DNA from: Microtetraspora niveoalba
Lineage (GTDB): Bacteria > Actinomycetota > Actinomycetes > Streptosporangiales > Streptosporangiaceae
Assembly: GCF_001570405.1 (NCBI RefSeq)
Contig: NZ_BBYM01000027.1
Span: 62,001 to 126,000 of the forward strand
Reading direction: 5' to 3'
Length of the DNA: 64,000 nucleotides
Under the pieces are notes generated by a model. It saw only the letters and a list, made by a program, of their open reading frames with translations. It searched no databases and was not told where the DNA came from. The position numbers and the translations under genes are program-made. This document shows positions 8,529 through 16,428 of this stretch, piece after piece. Position 1 is the first letter of the stretch, and every line of letters starts with the position of its first letter.

Positions 8529-8542
8529 GAAAACCGGTTCTA
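8529..8542. promoter_or_regulatory. KstR-like operator, site 3
   Basis: GAAAACCGGTTCTA fits TnnAACnnGTTnnA except for the first base and has the palindromic core AACCGGTT. It lies between the divergent DUF3068 (start 8482) and acyltransferase (start 8596) genes, in position to control both. Confidence 0.45.
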
Positions 8543-8595
8543 TTTCGCGATATGTTAGTGCGCAGAGTGATCCACGTCACGAGGGATGCGGAAAA

Positions 8596-9924
8596 GTGAC
8601 CGAAACAGGTTCTAGCAACGGCCCGCTCTCCGTCCCTCCCCCGGCCCCCGGCTCCCCCGGGTCCGGGTCCCCGGAACGCGCCGCCGCCGGACCGCAGGCG
8701 ATCGAGCCGCCCGCCGTCACCGGGCACCAGACGTCGCTGGACGGCCTGCGCGCCGTCGCCGCGTTCGGCGTCCTGCTGTTCCATGTCGCGATCGAGACCG
8801 GGGTCGCGCTGCGCGACGGCTTCGCCGGCGGCCTGCTGGCCCGGGGCGAGGTGGGCGTGCCCATCTTCTTCACGCTGTCCGGGCTGCTGCTGTACCGGCC
8901 GTGGGCCCAGTCGGTGCTCGCCGGCGGCGCCGAGCCCGACACGCAGACGTACCTGTGGAAGCGGTTCTTCCGCATCATGCCCGCGTACTGGCTGGTCGTC
9001 GTGGTCGCCCTGCTGCTGTGGGCGGAGGAGCACCGCACGGACGCCTGGACGTGGACGGAGATGCTGCTGCTCCTGCACAACTACGACATCGACCACTGGT
9101 GGTTCGGCCTCGGCCCCCGGGGGCTCGGCCAGATGTGGAGCCTCTCGGTCGAGGTCGCGTTCTATCTCACCCTGCCGATCATGGCCGCGCTGCTCCGCGC
9201 GTACGCGACGCGAGGGGGCGTCACCGACGTCGCCCGCCGGGCCAGGCGGCTGCTGGTCGCCCTCGCCGTCGTGGGCGCGCTCTCGTACGTCTACACGATC
9301 TTCGAGTTCCATCCGGAGTACCGGCCCTGGATGAACCTGTGGCTGCCGCGCTCGTGGACGTTCTTCGTCCCCGGCATGATGCTCGCGGTGATCGCCGCCT
9401 GGGCCCGCCTGGACGACGGCCGGCCGCGCCGCTTCTGCCACGCCGTCACCTCGTCGACCGGGACCCTCTGGCTGGTCGCGGTCCTGGCGTACGTCATCGC
9501 CTCGACGCCCGTCACCGGGGCGCGCTTCGTGGGCATCGACGGCCTGTGGACCGGGCTGTTCGAGCAGATCCTCTACACGACCGTGGCCTTCTGCCTGGTC
9601 GCGCCGGCCGCGCTCCAGCCCGACCGGCCGAACCTCGTGCGCTCCCTGCTCGGCAACCGTGTGATGAGCTATCTCGGCCGGATCTCCTACGGCGTGTTCC
9701 TCTGGCAGTTCGTCGTCCTCTACCTGTGGTACGACTTCACCGGCCAGCAGACGTGGACCGGCGACCTGCTGCTGAACTTCGTCCCGGTGGCCGTGATCAC
9801 CGGGCTGGTCGCGCATCTGACCTACCGGTTCGTGGAGGAGCCCGCCCGCCGGCTCATCCGGTACGTCGTCACCACCCCGCGACCCGCGGAGCCGAAGGAG
9901 CGGGCCCTCGAACCCGCCCCCTGA
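8596..9924 (+). CDS. Acyltransferase family 3 (OafA/YrhL-like)
   Basis: 442 residues with about ten membrane helices. LDGLRAVAAFGVLLFHVAIETG (49-69) carries the conserved His63 of the acyltransferase-3 family, and RFFRIMPAYWLVVVVALLL and the later SYGVFLWQF are family landmarks. These enzymes move acetyl or other acyl groups from the cytoplasm onto sugars or polymers outside the membrane. A Pro/Ser/Gly-rich N-terminus of about 45 residues precedes the domain. The start is GTG 8596. The gene diverges from the DUF3068-ubiA-dprE1 operon, and a second operator-like element (8601-8614) overlaps its first codons, so the arabinose pathway and this modification enzyme are probably co-regulated. The acyl acceptor is unknown. 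Confidence 0.87.
   Translation: MTETGSSNGPLSVPPPAPGSPGSGSPERAAAGPQAIEPPAVTGHQTSLDGLRAVAAFGVLLFHVAIETGVALRDGFAGGLLARGEVGVPIFFTLSGLLLYRPWAQSVLAGGAEPDTQTYLWKRFFRIMPAYWLVVVVALLLWAEEHRTDAWTWTEMLLLLHNYDIDHWWFGLGPRGLGQMWSLSVEVAFYLTLPIMAALLRAYATRGGVTDVARRARRLLVALAVVGALSYVYTIFEFHPEYRPWMNLWLPRSWTFFVPGMMLAVIAAWARLDDGRPRRFCHAVTSSTGTLWLVAVLAYVIASTPVTGARFVGIDGLWTGLFEQILYTTVAFCLVAPAALQPDRPNLVRSLLGNRVMSYLGRISYGVFLWQFVVLYLWYDFTGQQTWTGDLLLNFVPVAVITGLVAHLTYRFVEEPARRLIRYVVTTPRPAEPKERALEPAP
8601..8614. promoter_or_regulatory. KstR-like operator, site 4 (within first codons)
   Basis: CGAAACAGGTTCTA matches TnnAACnnGTTnnA except for the first base. It starts 5 nt after the first base of the acyltransferase GTG, where a repressor could block transcription or initiation. 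As coding sequence it may also be chance. Confidence 0.3.
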
Positions 9925-9935
9925 CCGCTGCGGAG

Positions 9936-10424
9936 CTACTTCTGACGCTCCCGCGCCCTGCGCGCCTGCTGCGGCCCCTCGGCCGGGGTCGCGAGATGGC
10001 CGGTGACCAGGCGGTTCAGGGCGCGGACCAGGACCTCGCGCTCGTCGTCGGGCAGGGCGTTCAGGGCGGCGCGGTGCACGCCGTCCACGATCTCCTGGCT
10101 GCGCGCGGCGATCGCCGCGCCCGTGTCCGTGACCGCGATGATCCGCGCCCGCCGGTCCGTGCCGGACGGGCGGCGCTCGGCGTACCCGGCCTTCTCCAGC
10201 GCGTCCACGGTCACCACCATCGTGGTCTTGTCCATGTCGCCCAGCTCGGCGAGCTGGATCTGGGTGCGCTCCTCCTCCAGCGCGTGGACGAGCACGCAGT
10301 GCATGCGCGGCGTCAGCCCGATCTCGGCCAGCGCCGCCGTCATCTGCGAGCGCAGCACGTGGCTGGTGTGGTCCAGCAGGAAGGACAGGTCCGTCTCGGT
10401 GCGGGCGGGGGCCATCGCTGTCAT
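9936..10424 (-). CDS. MarR-family transcriptional regulator
   Basis: 162 residues with the winged-helix core at about 30-130: LTPRMHCVLVHALEEE, the recognition region LGDMDKTTMVVTVDALEKAGY, and the wing RRPSGTDRRARIIAVTDTG. MarR dimers bind palindromic DNA and release it on contact with small aromatic compounds. The ATG at 10424 is taken; a second ATG three codons on is possible. The gene converges on the acyltransferase with 11 bp between their ends, and lies 105 bp from the end of the acylase gene on the same strand, so it could be read by run-through from the acylase operon or from its own promoter. The target is unknown. Confidence 0.9.
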   Translation of the reverse strand: MTAMAPARTETDLSFLLDHTSHVLRSQMTAALAEIGLTPRMHCVLVHALEEERTQIQLAELGDMDKTTMVVTVDALEKAGYAERRPSGTDRRARIIAVTDTGAAIAARSQEIVDGVHRAALNALPDDEREVLVRALNRLVTGHLATPAEGPQQARRARERQK

Positions 10425-10529
10425 GCCGCCAGCCTATCCAAGACGTCCCGGAGCGGATTATCCGCGAAGGGACGGAGTTTCGGCACGTGACCGGGGCCGC
10501 TCACCGCCGTCGAGACGACGTCGGATGCC

Positions 10530-12851
10530 TCACCCGCTCACGGTGGCGGTCCGCAGACGCGGGTCGGCGGCGATCTCGGCTTCGGTGAAGCGCGCGGTGA
10601 CCCACCGGCCGCGCGAGAACAACACGGTCTGGTCGGTGTGGTGGGGCGAGGCGGGGTTGGCGGAGAGGGAGTAGGTGAGGACGGTGCGGGCGCGGGGGCC
10701 GCCGGGGGTGAGCTCGACGGCCATCAGGAAGCTGGATCCGGTGTCCACCTCCGGATAGCGCCCGTCGGCGCCGAGCTCGCCGCGCATGCGCACCCTGTCG
10801 AAACAGCCCTCGCCCTCGGTGCAGCCGGGAAGCGGGATCGAGGAGTAGTGCTGCGCCTGGCCCGCGGTGAGCGTCAAGGGGACGCGGTCGGCCTGGAAGA
10901 AGAGCACCGCGTCGGCGAGGGCCTGCCGCACCACCGGCTCGTCGTGCTTGAGTCCGCGAGGGGTGGTCAGCGGACGCGCGGGGTCGAACGGCACCCGCCA
11001 CGGGCTGAAAACAGGCTCTCCCGGCCTGGTGGGACGCCGCAGCCGGGTGAAGAACTCGCGCCAGAGCACGGCCCCCCGGCTGTCCAGGGTGGCGCGCCCG
11101 TTCCAGTTCCGCAGCGTCTCGCACGCCTCGCGGACGTTCACCCGCCTGCCGTCGGACGAGGACGGCTCAGGGTGGCTGCGGCACAGCTTCAGCAGGTCCG
11201 AACGCATGAGCTCGAAGCTGTGGTTGCGCTTGCCGTACACGGTGGCCTGCAGTGTCTCCAGCGTGAAGCCGGGCGCGCCGAGCCCGTCGGTCCCGGACAG
11301 CCGCCGGGCGATCATGTCCAGGCTGACCCTGGGGCGCGGCTCCAGCTCGGTGCGCGCCTCGCCCCACGCGCGCTGGAAGCCGGTGAGCGGCGCCGACGGG
11401 TTCGTCATCCAGAAGGTGTTGTTGGAGTTGGCCACGTAGTCGGCGCGGGTCAGCCTGGGCTGGTTGCCCGGCCCGAAGACGCCGGGCACGACGGCGTCGC
11501 GATCCTCGCCCCACAGGCACGCGGAGGTCGAGCCGTCCAGGACGTACGCCTCCAGCCCCGGGATGGGCGACGGCTTCTCGCAGCGGCGCGCCTGGGCGTC
11601 GGTGACGTTGGGGACGACCGAGCTGTCGGCGAAGTAGGCGGTCCCGCCGGCGTCGGTGGCGAGCGTGTGGACGAACGGCATGCCCTGATGGGCGTCCTGA
11701 GCCGCGCGTAGCTGGGTGAGGTCTTTCGCTCTGGCCATCGCCAGCCACTCGTCGGCCGCGCGCAGGTTGGCGGCGTTGGGGTCGGCCAGCGCGTAGGCGA
11801 CCTCGTCGGTGTGCCCGACGGCGAGCACCGGGCCGTACCGCGAGGTGTAGAGCGTGTGGCCGGTGATCGTGCCGTCCGGCAGGGTGACCTCCACCTCCTG
11901 GCGGCCCAGCGGCTCCGCCCGGCCGTCCACCATGTAGCTGGTGCGGTCGCCCGCGAGCTTCAGCCGGTAGACGGTGAAGCGCTGGGCGTGGGAGACGGTG
12001 TGGGTCCAGGCCACGCTCGCGTTGTGGCCGATCTGGACGACCGGCGTGCCGTACAGGCTGCCGCCGGAGACGTCGAGCACGCCGGGGATGGTGAGCTGCA
12101 CCTGGTAGAAGCGGCGGATCCCGTTCCACGGGAAGTGCGGGTCGGCCAGCAACATGCCGTGGCCGTCGCGCGTGGCCTCGCGGCCCAGTGCCCAGCCGTT
12201 GCTGCCCGCGGCCGGTTTCCTGGCCGGGCCTTCGGCCTCGGGCTCGCCGGCCCCGGTGACGGCCTCCTTGAGCCGGGAGCTTCCGAGCATGCGGTTGAGG
12301 TCGAGCAGGTTGTTCCAGATGTCGGTGGCGGTGATGGGGCCGACCCAGGCCTTGCCGCGGCAGGTGGGGTCGGGCAGGTTCGCCACGCCGGTGTCCGCCA
12401 GGTAGCGGTTGTATCCGGCGACGTAGCCGTCGACCATGCGGCGCAGGTCGTCGCTCGGCCCCACCGGCGCGGGCCGGGCCAGCAGCCGCCGCACGACGCC
12501 CGAGTCCGCGACGCTCTTGTAGTAGACGTCGCTGGCGAAGTTGGTGACCGGGCTGACCGGGTCGTCGGAATCGGCGGTGGCACCGAAGTACCGGGATCGC
12601 TCGCCCCGCAGTGTCACCGCCCACGAGGCCAGCGTGCACAGGTTGTCCTGCGCGAAGGCGTAGCCGTACCCGAATCCGAGGCCGCCGTAGTCCTTGGCGG
12701 AGATGTGCGGGATGCCGTACTCGGTGCGCCGGATCGTGGCGGAGTAGCGCGCGTCGTCGGCCGCGGCGGGCGCGTTCGTGCCCGGCAGCACCACGGCGGA
12801 GGCGAGCAGGACCGGCGCGATCAGCGCGGCCGGTCGCGATCTGAGCTTCAT
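10530..12851 (-). CDS. Penicillin acylase family protein (Ntn hydrolase, exported)
   Basis: 773 residues. A signal peptide (about 1-31, ending APAAADDARY) leads to an alpha-chain region, and GSNGWALG places the N-terminal nucleophile of the beta chain at Ser217, where autocleavage after Gly216 would occur. VQIGHNASVAWTHTVS and NNTFWMTNP further on are also family-typical. Relatives cleave amide bonds in penicillins, acyl-homoserine lactones (PvdQ, QuiP) or acylated peptides; the substrate here cannot be told. AGGAG lies 6 nt before ATG 12851, and only 7 bp separate it from the ABC permease stop, so it is the last gene of a padR-ATPase-permease-acylase operon. That link hints at detoxification or processing of an acylated compound handled by the exporter. 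Confidence 0.88.
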   Translation of the reverse strand: MKLRSRPAALIAPVLLASAVVLPGTNAPAAADDARYSATIRRTEYGIPHISAKDYGGLGFGYGYAFAQDNLCTLASWAVTLRGERSRYFGATADSDDPVSPVTNFASDVYYKSVADSGVVRRLLARPAPVGPSDDLRRMVDGYVAGYNRYLADTGVANLPDPTCRGKAWVGPITATDIWNNLLDLNRMLGSSRLKEAVTGAGEPEAEGPARKPAAGSNGWALGREATRDGHGMLLADPHFPWNGIRRFYQVQLTIPGVLDVSGGSLYGTPVVQIGHNASVAWTHTVSHAQRFTVYRLKLAGDRTSYMVDGRAEPLGRQEVEVTLPDGTITGHTLYTSRYGPVLAVGHTDEVAYALADPNAANLRAADEWLAMARAKDLTQLRAAQDAHQGMPFVHTLATDAGGTAYFADSSVVPNVTDAQARRCEKPSPIPGLEAYVLDGSTSACLWGEDRDAVVPGVFGPGNQPRLTRADYVANSNNTFWMTNPSAPLTGFQRAWGEARTELEPRPRVSLDMIARRLSGTDGLGAPGFTLETLQATVYGKRNHSFELMRSDLLKLCRSHPEPSSSDGRRVNVREACETLRNWNGRATLDSRGAVLWREFFTRLRRPTRPGEPVFSPWRVPFDPARPLTTPRGLKHDEPVVRQALADAVLFFQADRVPLTLTAGQAQHYSSIPLPGCTEGEGCFDRVRMRGELGADGRYPEVDTGSSFLMAVELTPGGPRARTVLTYSLSANPASPHHTDQTVLFSRGRWVTARFTEAEIAADPRLRTATVSG

Positions 12852-12858
12852 CGGGCTC

Positions 12859-15078
12859 CTATTCGAAACGGGCGTTGTCGGGCGAGGTCATGCGCCTCAG
12901 CAGGGGCAGGCCCGCCAGGATCACCAGCAGTGAGGCGGCGAGACCGCCGCCGACGGTCGCGAAGTAGACGGGCCCGGGCATCGCCAGGGAGGCGCTCTTC
13001 ATCGCGAGCTGGTCGATGAACGGCTCGGCCACGCCGAACCCGGCGCCGGCGGCGAGTACGGAGGCCAGGACGAGCGGCAGCGCGGACTCCAGCAGCACCA
13101 CCCCGGCCAGGGTGCGGGTGGGGGTGCCGGCCAGCCGCAGCAGGGTGAACGGCTGCCTGCGCTCCACCAGCCCGCCGCCGACCGCCACCACGAGGCTGCA
13201 GCCGCCGACGATCAGGGTCAGCGCGACCATGGCCAGCGCGACGTTCTCGATCTGGGTGTAGAGCGTCGCTCTGACCTGGGCGACTTCGGCGAAGGTCATC
13301 GGGGCGTCGGCGGTGTGCTCCGCCAGCAGCGTGCGGAGCCGCTCCACCTCCGCCGGGTCGGCCGTGCTGATCAGGATCGACTCCAGGTCGAGGCCGGAGG
13401 TGGTGGAGACGGGTTCGCCGGCGGGTCCCGCGAGGGGGAGGATCTTGTCGATGGTGAGCGGGTTGTCGACGTTGACCACGCGGTAGAAGGCCCCCGCCAC
13501 GGCCTGCGCGCCCGCCGGGCACCGCCCGAGCACGGGGAAGCGGGCCAGGCTCGCGCAGTCGACGACGGCCACCGGGGGCGGTGAATCGTCGGCGGGCATC
13601 GGAATGCTCGCCTTGTCCGCCCTGGTGTAGATCGGCAGCACGTCCACGCCCGGGTGGTCGCGCAGGCGGGTGAGCAGGTCCGCCTGCGCCTGCTGGGACA
13701 ACCCCGTGACGCCGGGCCGGGCGAACTGGGCGCGAAGCACGTGGTTCAGCGCACCGTCGGCCACGGCCCGCTGGCCGGAGAGCACCGCGGGCACGAGGCA
13801 CGCGATCGCCGTGCCGATGAACACCGCCAGCACGAGCCCGCTGACCGCGCGGAAGGCGGCCTTGGGGTCGGCGGCCATCCGCCGCGCGGCCAGCAGCGTC
13901 GCCGCGCTCCGGGTCAGCCGGGCGGCCAGGTGTGCGGCCCGCATCGTCAGCCAGGGCCCGGCCAGGACCAGCCCCACCATGATCAGCACAAGCCCCGCGC
14001 CGGCCAGCAGGGGATCGGACTCCTTGCCGTTCCGGTACAGCGGGACCGCGAACAGCGCCAGCCCGGCCAGCAGCGGGATCACCCGCCACGCCCTCGGCGG
14101 GGGCGACGCGGCCTTCCTGACCGCGCCGAGCGGCGAGATCCGTACGCGGCGCATCGACCACAGCGCGGCGCACGCCGCGACGATCGGCACGCAGACGAGC
14201 GCGGCCGCGTACTGCCAGGGGCGCGGGGCGATCAGCTCGGGAAAGAAGCGGGCGCCGGTGATCCGCACCCCGGCCAGCGCGGGCCGCACCACCTGGAAGA
14301 GCGCGAGGCCGGCCAGCGCGCCGAGCAGCGCGCCGAGGGCGGCGTCCACCGTGGCGAGCACGTCGACCTGCCGGGAGGTGGCTCCCACCAGCCGGATCGC
14401 CGCCAGGCGCGCCTCGCGCCGTGCCGCCGCCAGCCGGGTGGCCGTGCCCACGAGCACCACCAGCGGGACGATCAGCCCGACGGCGGCGACGACGAATCCG
14501 AACCGGTAGATGTCGGCGTTGTCGTCGACCGCGCGCTCGGTGGCGAGCGTGTCGACCTGCCGCGCGCCGGGCATCGCGGCGACCTGCCGCGGCGTCATCC
14601 CCACGACGATGGCCAGCTCGTCCGGCCCGGACAGCGCGGCCGGGCCGATCGATCCGGCGCGGGTGCCGGGGAAGCGGTCGGCGAGCTGCTCCTTCGGAGC
14701 CGAGTCCAGCAGCCTGGCCAGCGCGGGCGAAGCGTAGTACTGGCCGGGGCCGGGCATGCGGGACAGGCCGGGGATGACCGGCGCCCGGGAGCCGAGCGCG
14801 GCGACGTCCAGCCTTGTGATCGTCTGGCCCGCGTAGTAGTCCTCGTGGCGGTTCCACAGCGCGCCGTCGGCGGTGGCGTCGAGTGCCCAGCCGTTGGGCG
14901 CCGTGCCGCGCGTGCACTCCCAGCACAGGCGGTCGTTGGTGGCCTGGAAGGCGTTGAAGAGCGACAACGTGGCCAGCAGCACCGTGACGCCGACCGCCAC
15001 CCCGGCGACGATCAGCGCCAGCCTGGCCGCGGCCTCCCTCCCGGCGCGCAGGGACAGCCGCAGGCCCAGCAGGATCAT
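12859..15078 (-). CDS. ABC transporter permease with two FtsX domains
   Basis: About 739 residues. It begins MILLGLRLSLRAGREAAARLALIVAGVAVGVTVLL, has a large outside domain (about 45-175), a first FtsX four-helix core (about 180-330), further helices, a second outside domain and a C-terminal FtsX core with AMVALTLIVGGCSLVVAVGGG. This is the layout of MacB/BceB-type exporters that move peptides or lipophilic compounds. ATG 15078 overlaps the stop of the ATPase gene by ATGA. The partner ATPase is directly upstream, and the acylase gene follows after 7 bp. Confidence 0.88.
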   Translation of the reverse strand: MILLGLRLSLRAGREAAARLALIVAGVAVGVTVLLATLSLFNAFQATNDRLCWECTRGTAPNGWALDATADGALWNRHEDYYAGQTITRLDVAALGSRAPVIPGLSRMPGPGQYYASPALARLLDSAPKEQLADRFPGTRAGSIGPAALSGPDELAIVVGMTPRQVAAMPGARQVDTLATERAVDDNADIYRFGFVVAAVGLIVPLVVLVGTATRLAAARREARLAAIRLVGATSRQVDVLATVDAALGALLGALAGLALFQVVRPALAGVRITGARFFPELIAPRPWQYAAALVCVPIVAACAALWSMRRVRISPLGAVRKAASPPPRAWRVIPLLAGLALFAVPLYRNGKESDPLLAGAGLVLIMVGLVLAGPWLTMRAAHLAARLTRSAATLLAARRMAADPKAAFRAVSGLVLAVFIGTAIACLVPAVLSGQRAVADGALNHVLRAQFARPGVTGLSQQAQADLLTRLRDHPGVDVLPIYTRADKASIPMPADDSPPPVAVVDCASLARFPVLGRCPAGAQAVAGAFYRVVNVDNPLTIDKILPLAGPAGEPVSTTSGLDLESILISTADPAEVERLRTLLAEHTADAPMTFAEVAQVRATLYTQIENVALAMVALTLIVGGCSLVVAVGGGLVERRQPFTLLRLAGTPTRTLAGVVLLESALPLVLASVLAAGAGFGVAEPFIDQLAMKSASLAMPGPVYFATVGGGLAASLLVILAGLPLLRRMTSPDNARFE

Positions 15079-15767
15079 CGGCCGACCCCGCTCGCGTACG
15101 GGTCGGTGACCCGCCCGTCCCGTACGACGATCTCGCGGTCGGCGGAGGCGGCCACGCGGGCGTCGTGGGTCACCACGATCACGGTGGTGCCCTCCTCGCG
15201 GGCCAGGGCCACCAGCAGCTCCATCACCAGCTCGCCGGTGAGCGAGTCGAGCGCGCCGGTCGGCTCGTCGGCGAAGACGACCCGCGGCCCCGTCACCAGC
15301 GCCCTGGCGATGGCCACCCGCTGTGCCTGCCCGCCGGACAGCTCCCCGGTGCGCCGGCCGCCCAGGTCGGCCAGCTCCAGCCGTTCCAACCAGGAGGCGG
15401 CCCGCGCGTAGGCGTCCTTGCGCCTGGTACGGCCGAGCAGCAGCGGCAGCGCCACGTTGTCGGCGACGGTCAGCTCCGGCACGAGCTGGCCGAACTGGAA
15501 GACGAACCCGAACGCGGTGCGCCGCAGTTCGCTGCGGCGTCCGTCGTCCAGCGTGTCCAGCCGCCGCCCGTCGAACCACACCTCGCCGCTGTCCGGGGTG
15601 AAGATCCCGGCCAGGCAGTGCAGCAGCGTCGACTTGCCGGAACCGCTGGGCCCCATGACCGCCAGGACCTCGCCCGCGGTCACCGACAGGCTGGCCTCCC
15701 GCAGCGCGGGCGTGTCGCCGTAGGAGCGGCTGATCTCCTCGGCCCGCAGCAGAGCGTTGACGATCAC
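15075..15767 (-). CDS. ABC transporter ATP-binding protein (MacB/LolD-like)
   Basis: 230 residues. Walker [10 protein letters not shown], signature LSGGQAQR, Walker B VVFADEPTG and the H-loop VVTHDARV are all intact, so the ATPase should be active. It resembles the ATPases that pair with FtsX-domain permeases. The start is GTG 15767, overlapping the padR stop by GTGA; its stop overlaps the permease start. Transcription should depend on the PadR regulator encoded first in the operon. Confidence 0.92.
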   Translation of the reverse strand: MIVNALLRAEEISRSYGDTPALREASLSVTAGEVLAVMGPSGSGKSTLLHCLAGIFTPDSGEVWFDGRRLDTLDDGRRSELRRTAFGFVFQFGQLVPELTVADNVALPLLLGRTRRKDAYARAASWLERLELADLGGRRTGELSGGQAQRVAIARALVTGPRVVFADEPTGALDSLTGELVMELLVALAREEGTTVIVVTHDARVAASADREIVVRDGRVTDPYASGVGR

Positions 15768-16291
15768 CGGTCGCGCACCGCCTCCGCCAGCGCGCCGAGC
15801 CGGGCCTGGGTGATGTCGATCCACCGCAGGTCGGCCTCGAGGCGGAACATGCCGTGATCGGCCAGGAGCGCGTCGACCAGGTTGCCGGTGCGCTTGATCT
15901 CGGTCAGCTCGCGCATGCGTCGGAGATGGGTCGCACGCTGGGCGTCGAGGTAGCCCGCCGCGTCGCGCCCCAGCATCAGGGACAGCACGACCTTGGTGAA
16001 CAGCACCGTGTGCAGGTACGGCTCGGCCGCGACCGGCTCGGCCAGCCACGCCTCGACCTCGCCGCTGCCCAGGGGGGTGATGGCATAGCGCTTGCGGTCG
16101 GGCCCGTCTCCCGGTTCGTTCTGCCCGGCGGTGACCTTGCCGTCTCTGGCCAGCCGGCCGAGCGTGGAATAGACCTGCCCGAAGGGCAGGGACTTGCCCC
16201 CGCCGAAGAAGGTGTCGTAGTCGCGTTTCAGGTCGTATCCATGGCTCGGCTCCCGTTCCAGCAGGCCGAGCAATGCCAGGGGCACACTCAT
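15764..16291 (-). CDS. PadR-family transcriptional regulator
   Basis: 175 residues: an N-terminal winged helix (LALLGLLEREPSHGYDLKRDYD, PFGQVYSTLGRLARDGKV, then a basic wing) and a C-terminal coiled helix (about 100-172), the PadR subfamily-2 layout seen in regulators of ABC exporters such as LadR or LmrR. It is first in the operon with the ABC exporter and the acylase and probably represses it until a drug-like ligand binds. ATG 16291 is only 9 bp from an inverted repeat that includes a TATAGT hexamer, so the mRNA is probably leaderless or nearly so. Confidence 0.92.
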   Translation of the reverse strand: MSVPLALLGLLEREPSHGYDLKRDYDTFFGGGKSLPFGQVYSTLGRLARDGKVTAGQNEPGDGPDRKRYAITPLGSGEVEAWLAEPVAAEPYLHTVLFTKVVLSLMLGRDAAGYLDAQRATHLRRMRELTEIKRTGNLVDALLADHGMFRLEADLRWIDITQARLGALAEAVRDR

Positions 16292-16298
16292 GATCGTC

Positions 16299-16317
16299 AC
16301 TATACTCTGAGGGTATA
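16299..16317 (-). promoter_or_regulatory. Probable padR promoter -10 overlapping an operator
   Basis: TATAC-N7-GTATA (16301-16317) is an inverted repeat, and on the minus strand TATAGT (16304-16299) resembles a -10 hexamer ending 7 nt before the padR ATG. Autoregulation by PadR binding over the -10 is the simple reading. No convincing -35 is visible. Confidence 0.5.
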
Positions 16318-16428
16318 CACGGTGCGCATAACGAATCCGGCTCCGGGCATGGACGGGCCGGCCGCGGACTCCTGCGGCTCTCTCGCGTTCCTCTGGGTGT
16401 TCGTCGGGCCCCGGCGGCGCGCGCGGGC

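Noticed and set aside
8901-10490. Long alternative frames over the acyltransferase, AftD (22051-26434) and dehydrogenase (29125-32165) genes
   Set aside because: They overlap well-supported proteins in other frames and have biased composition and no motifs.
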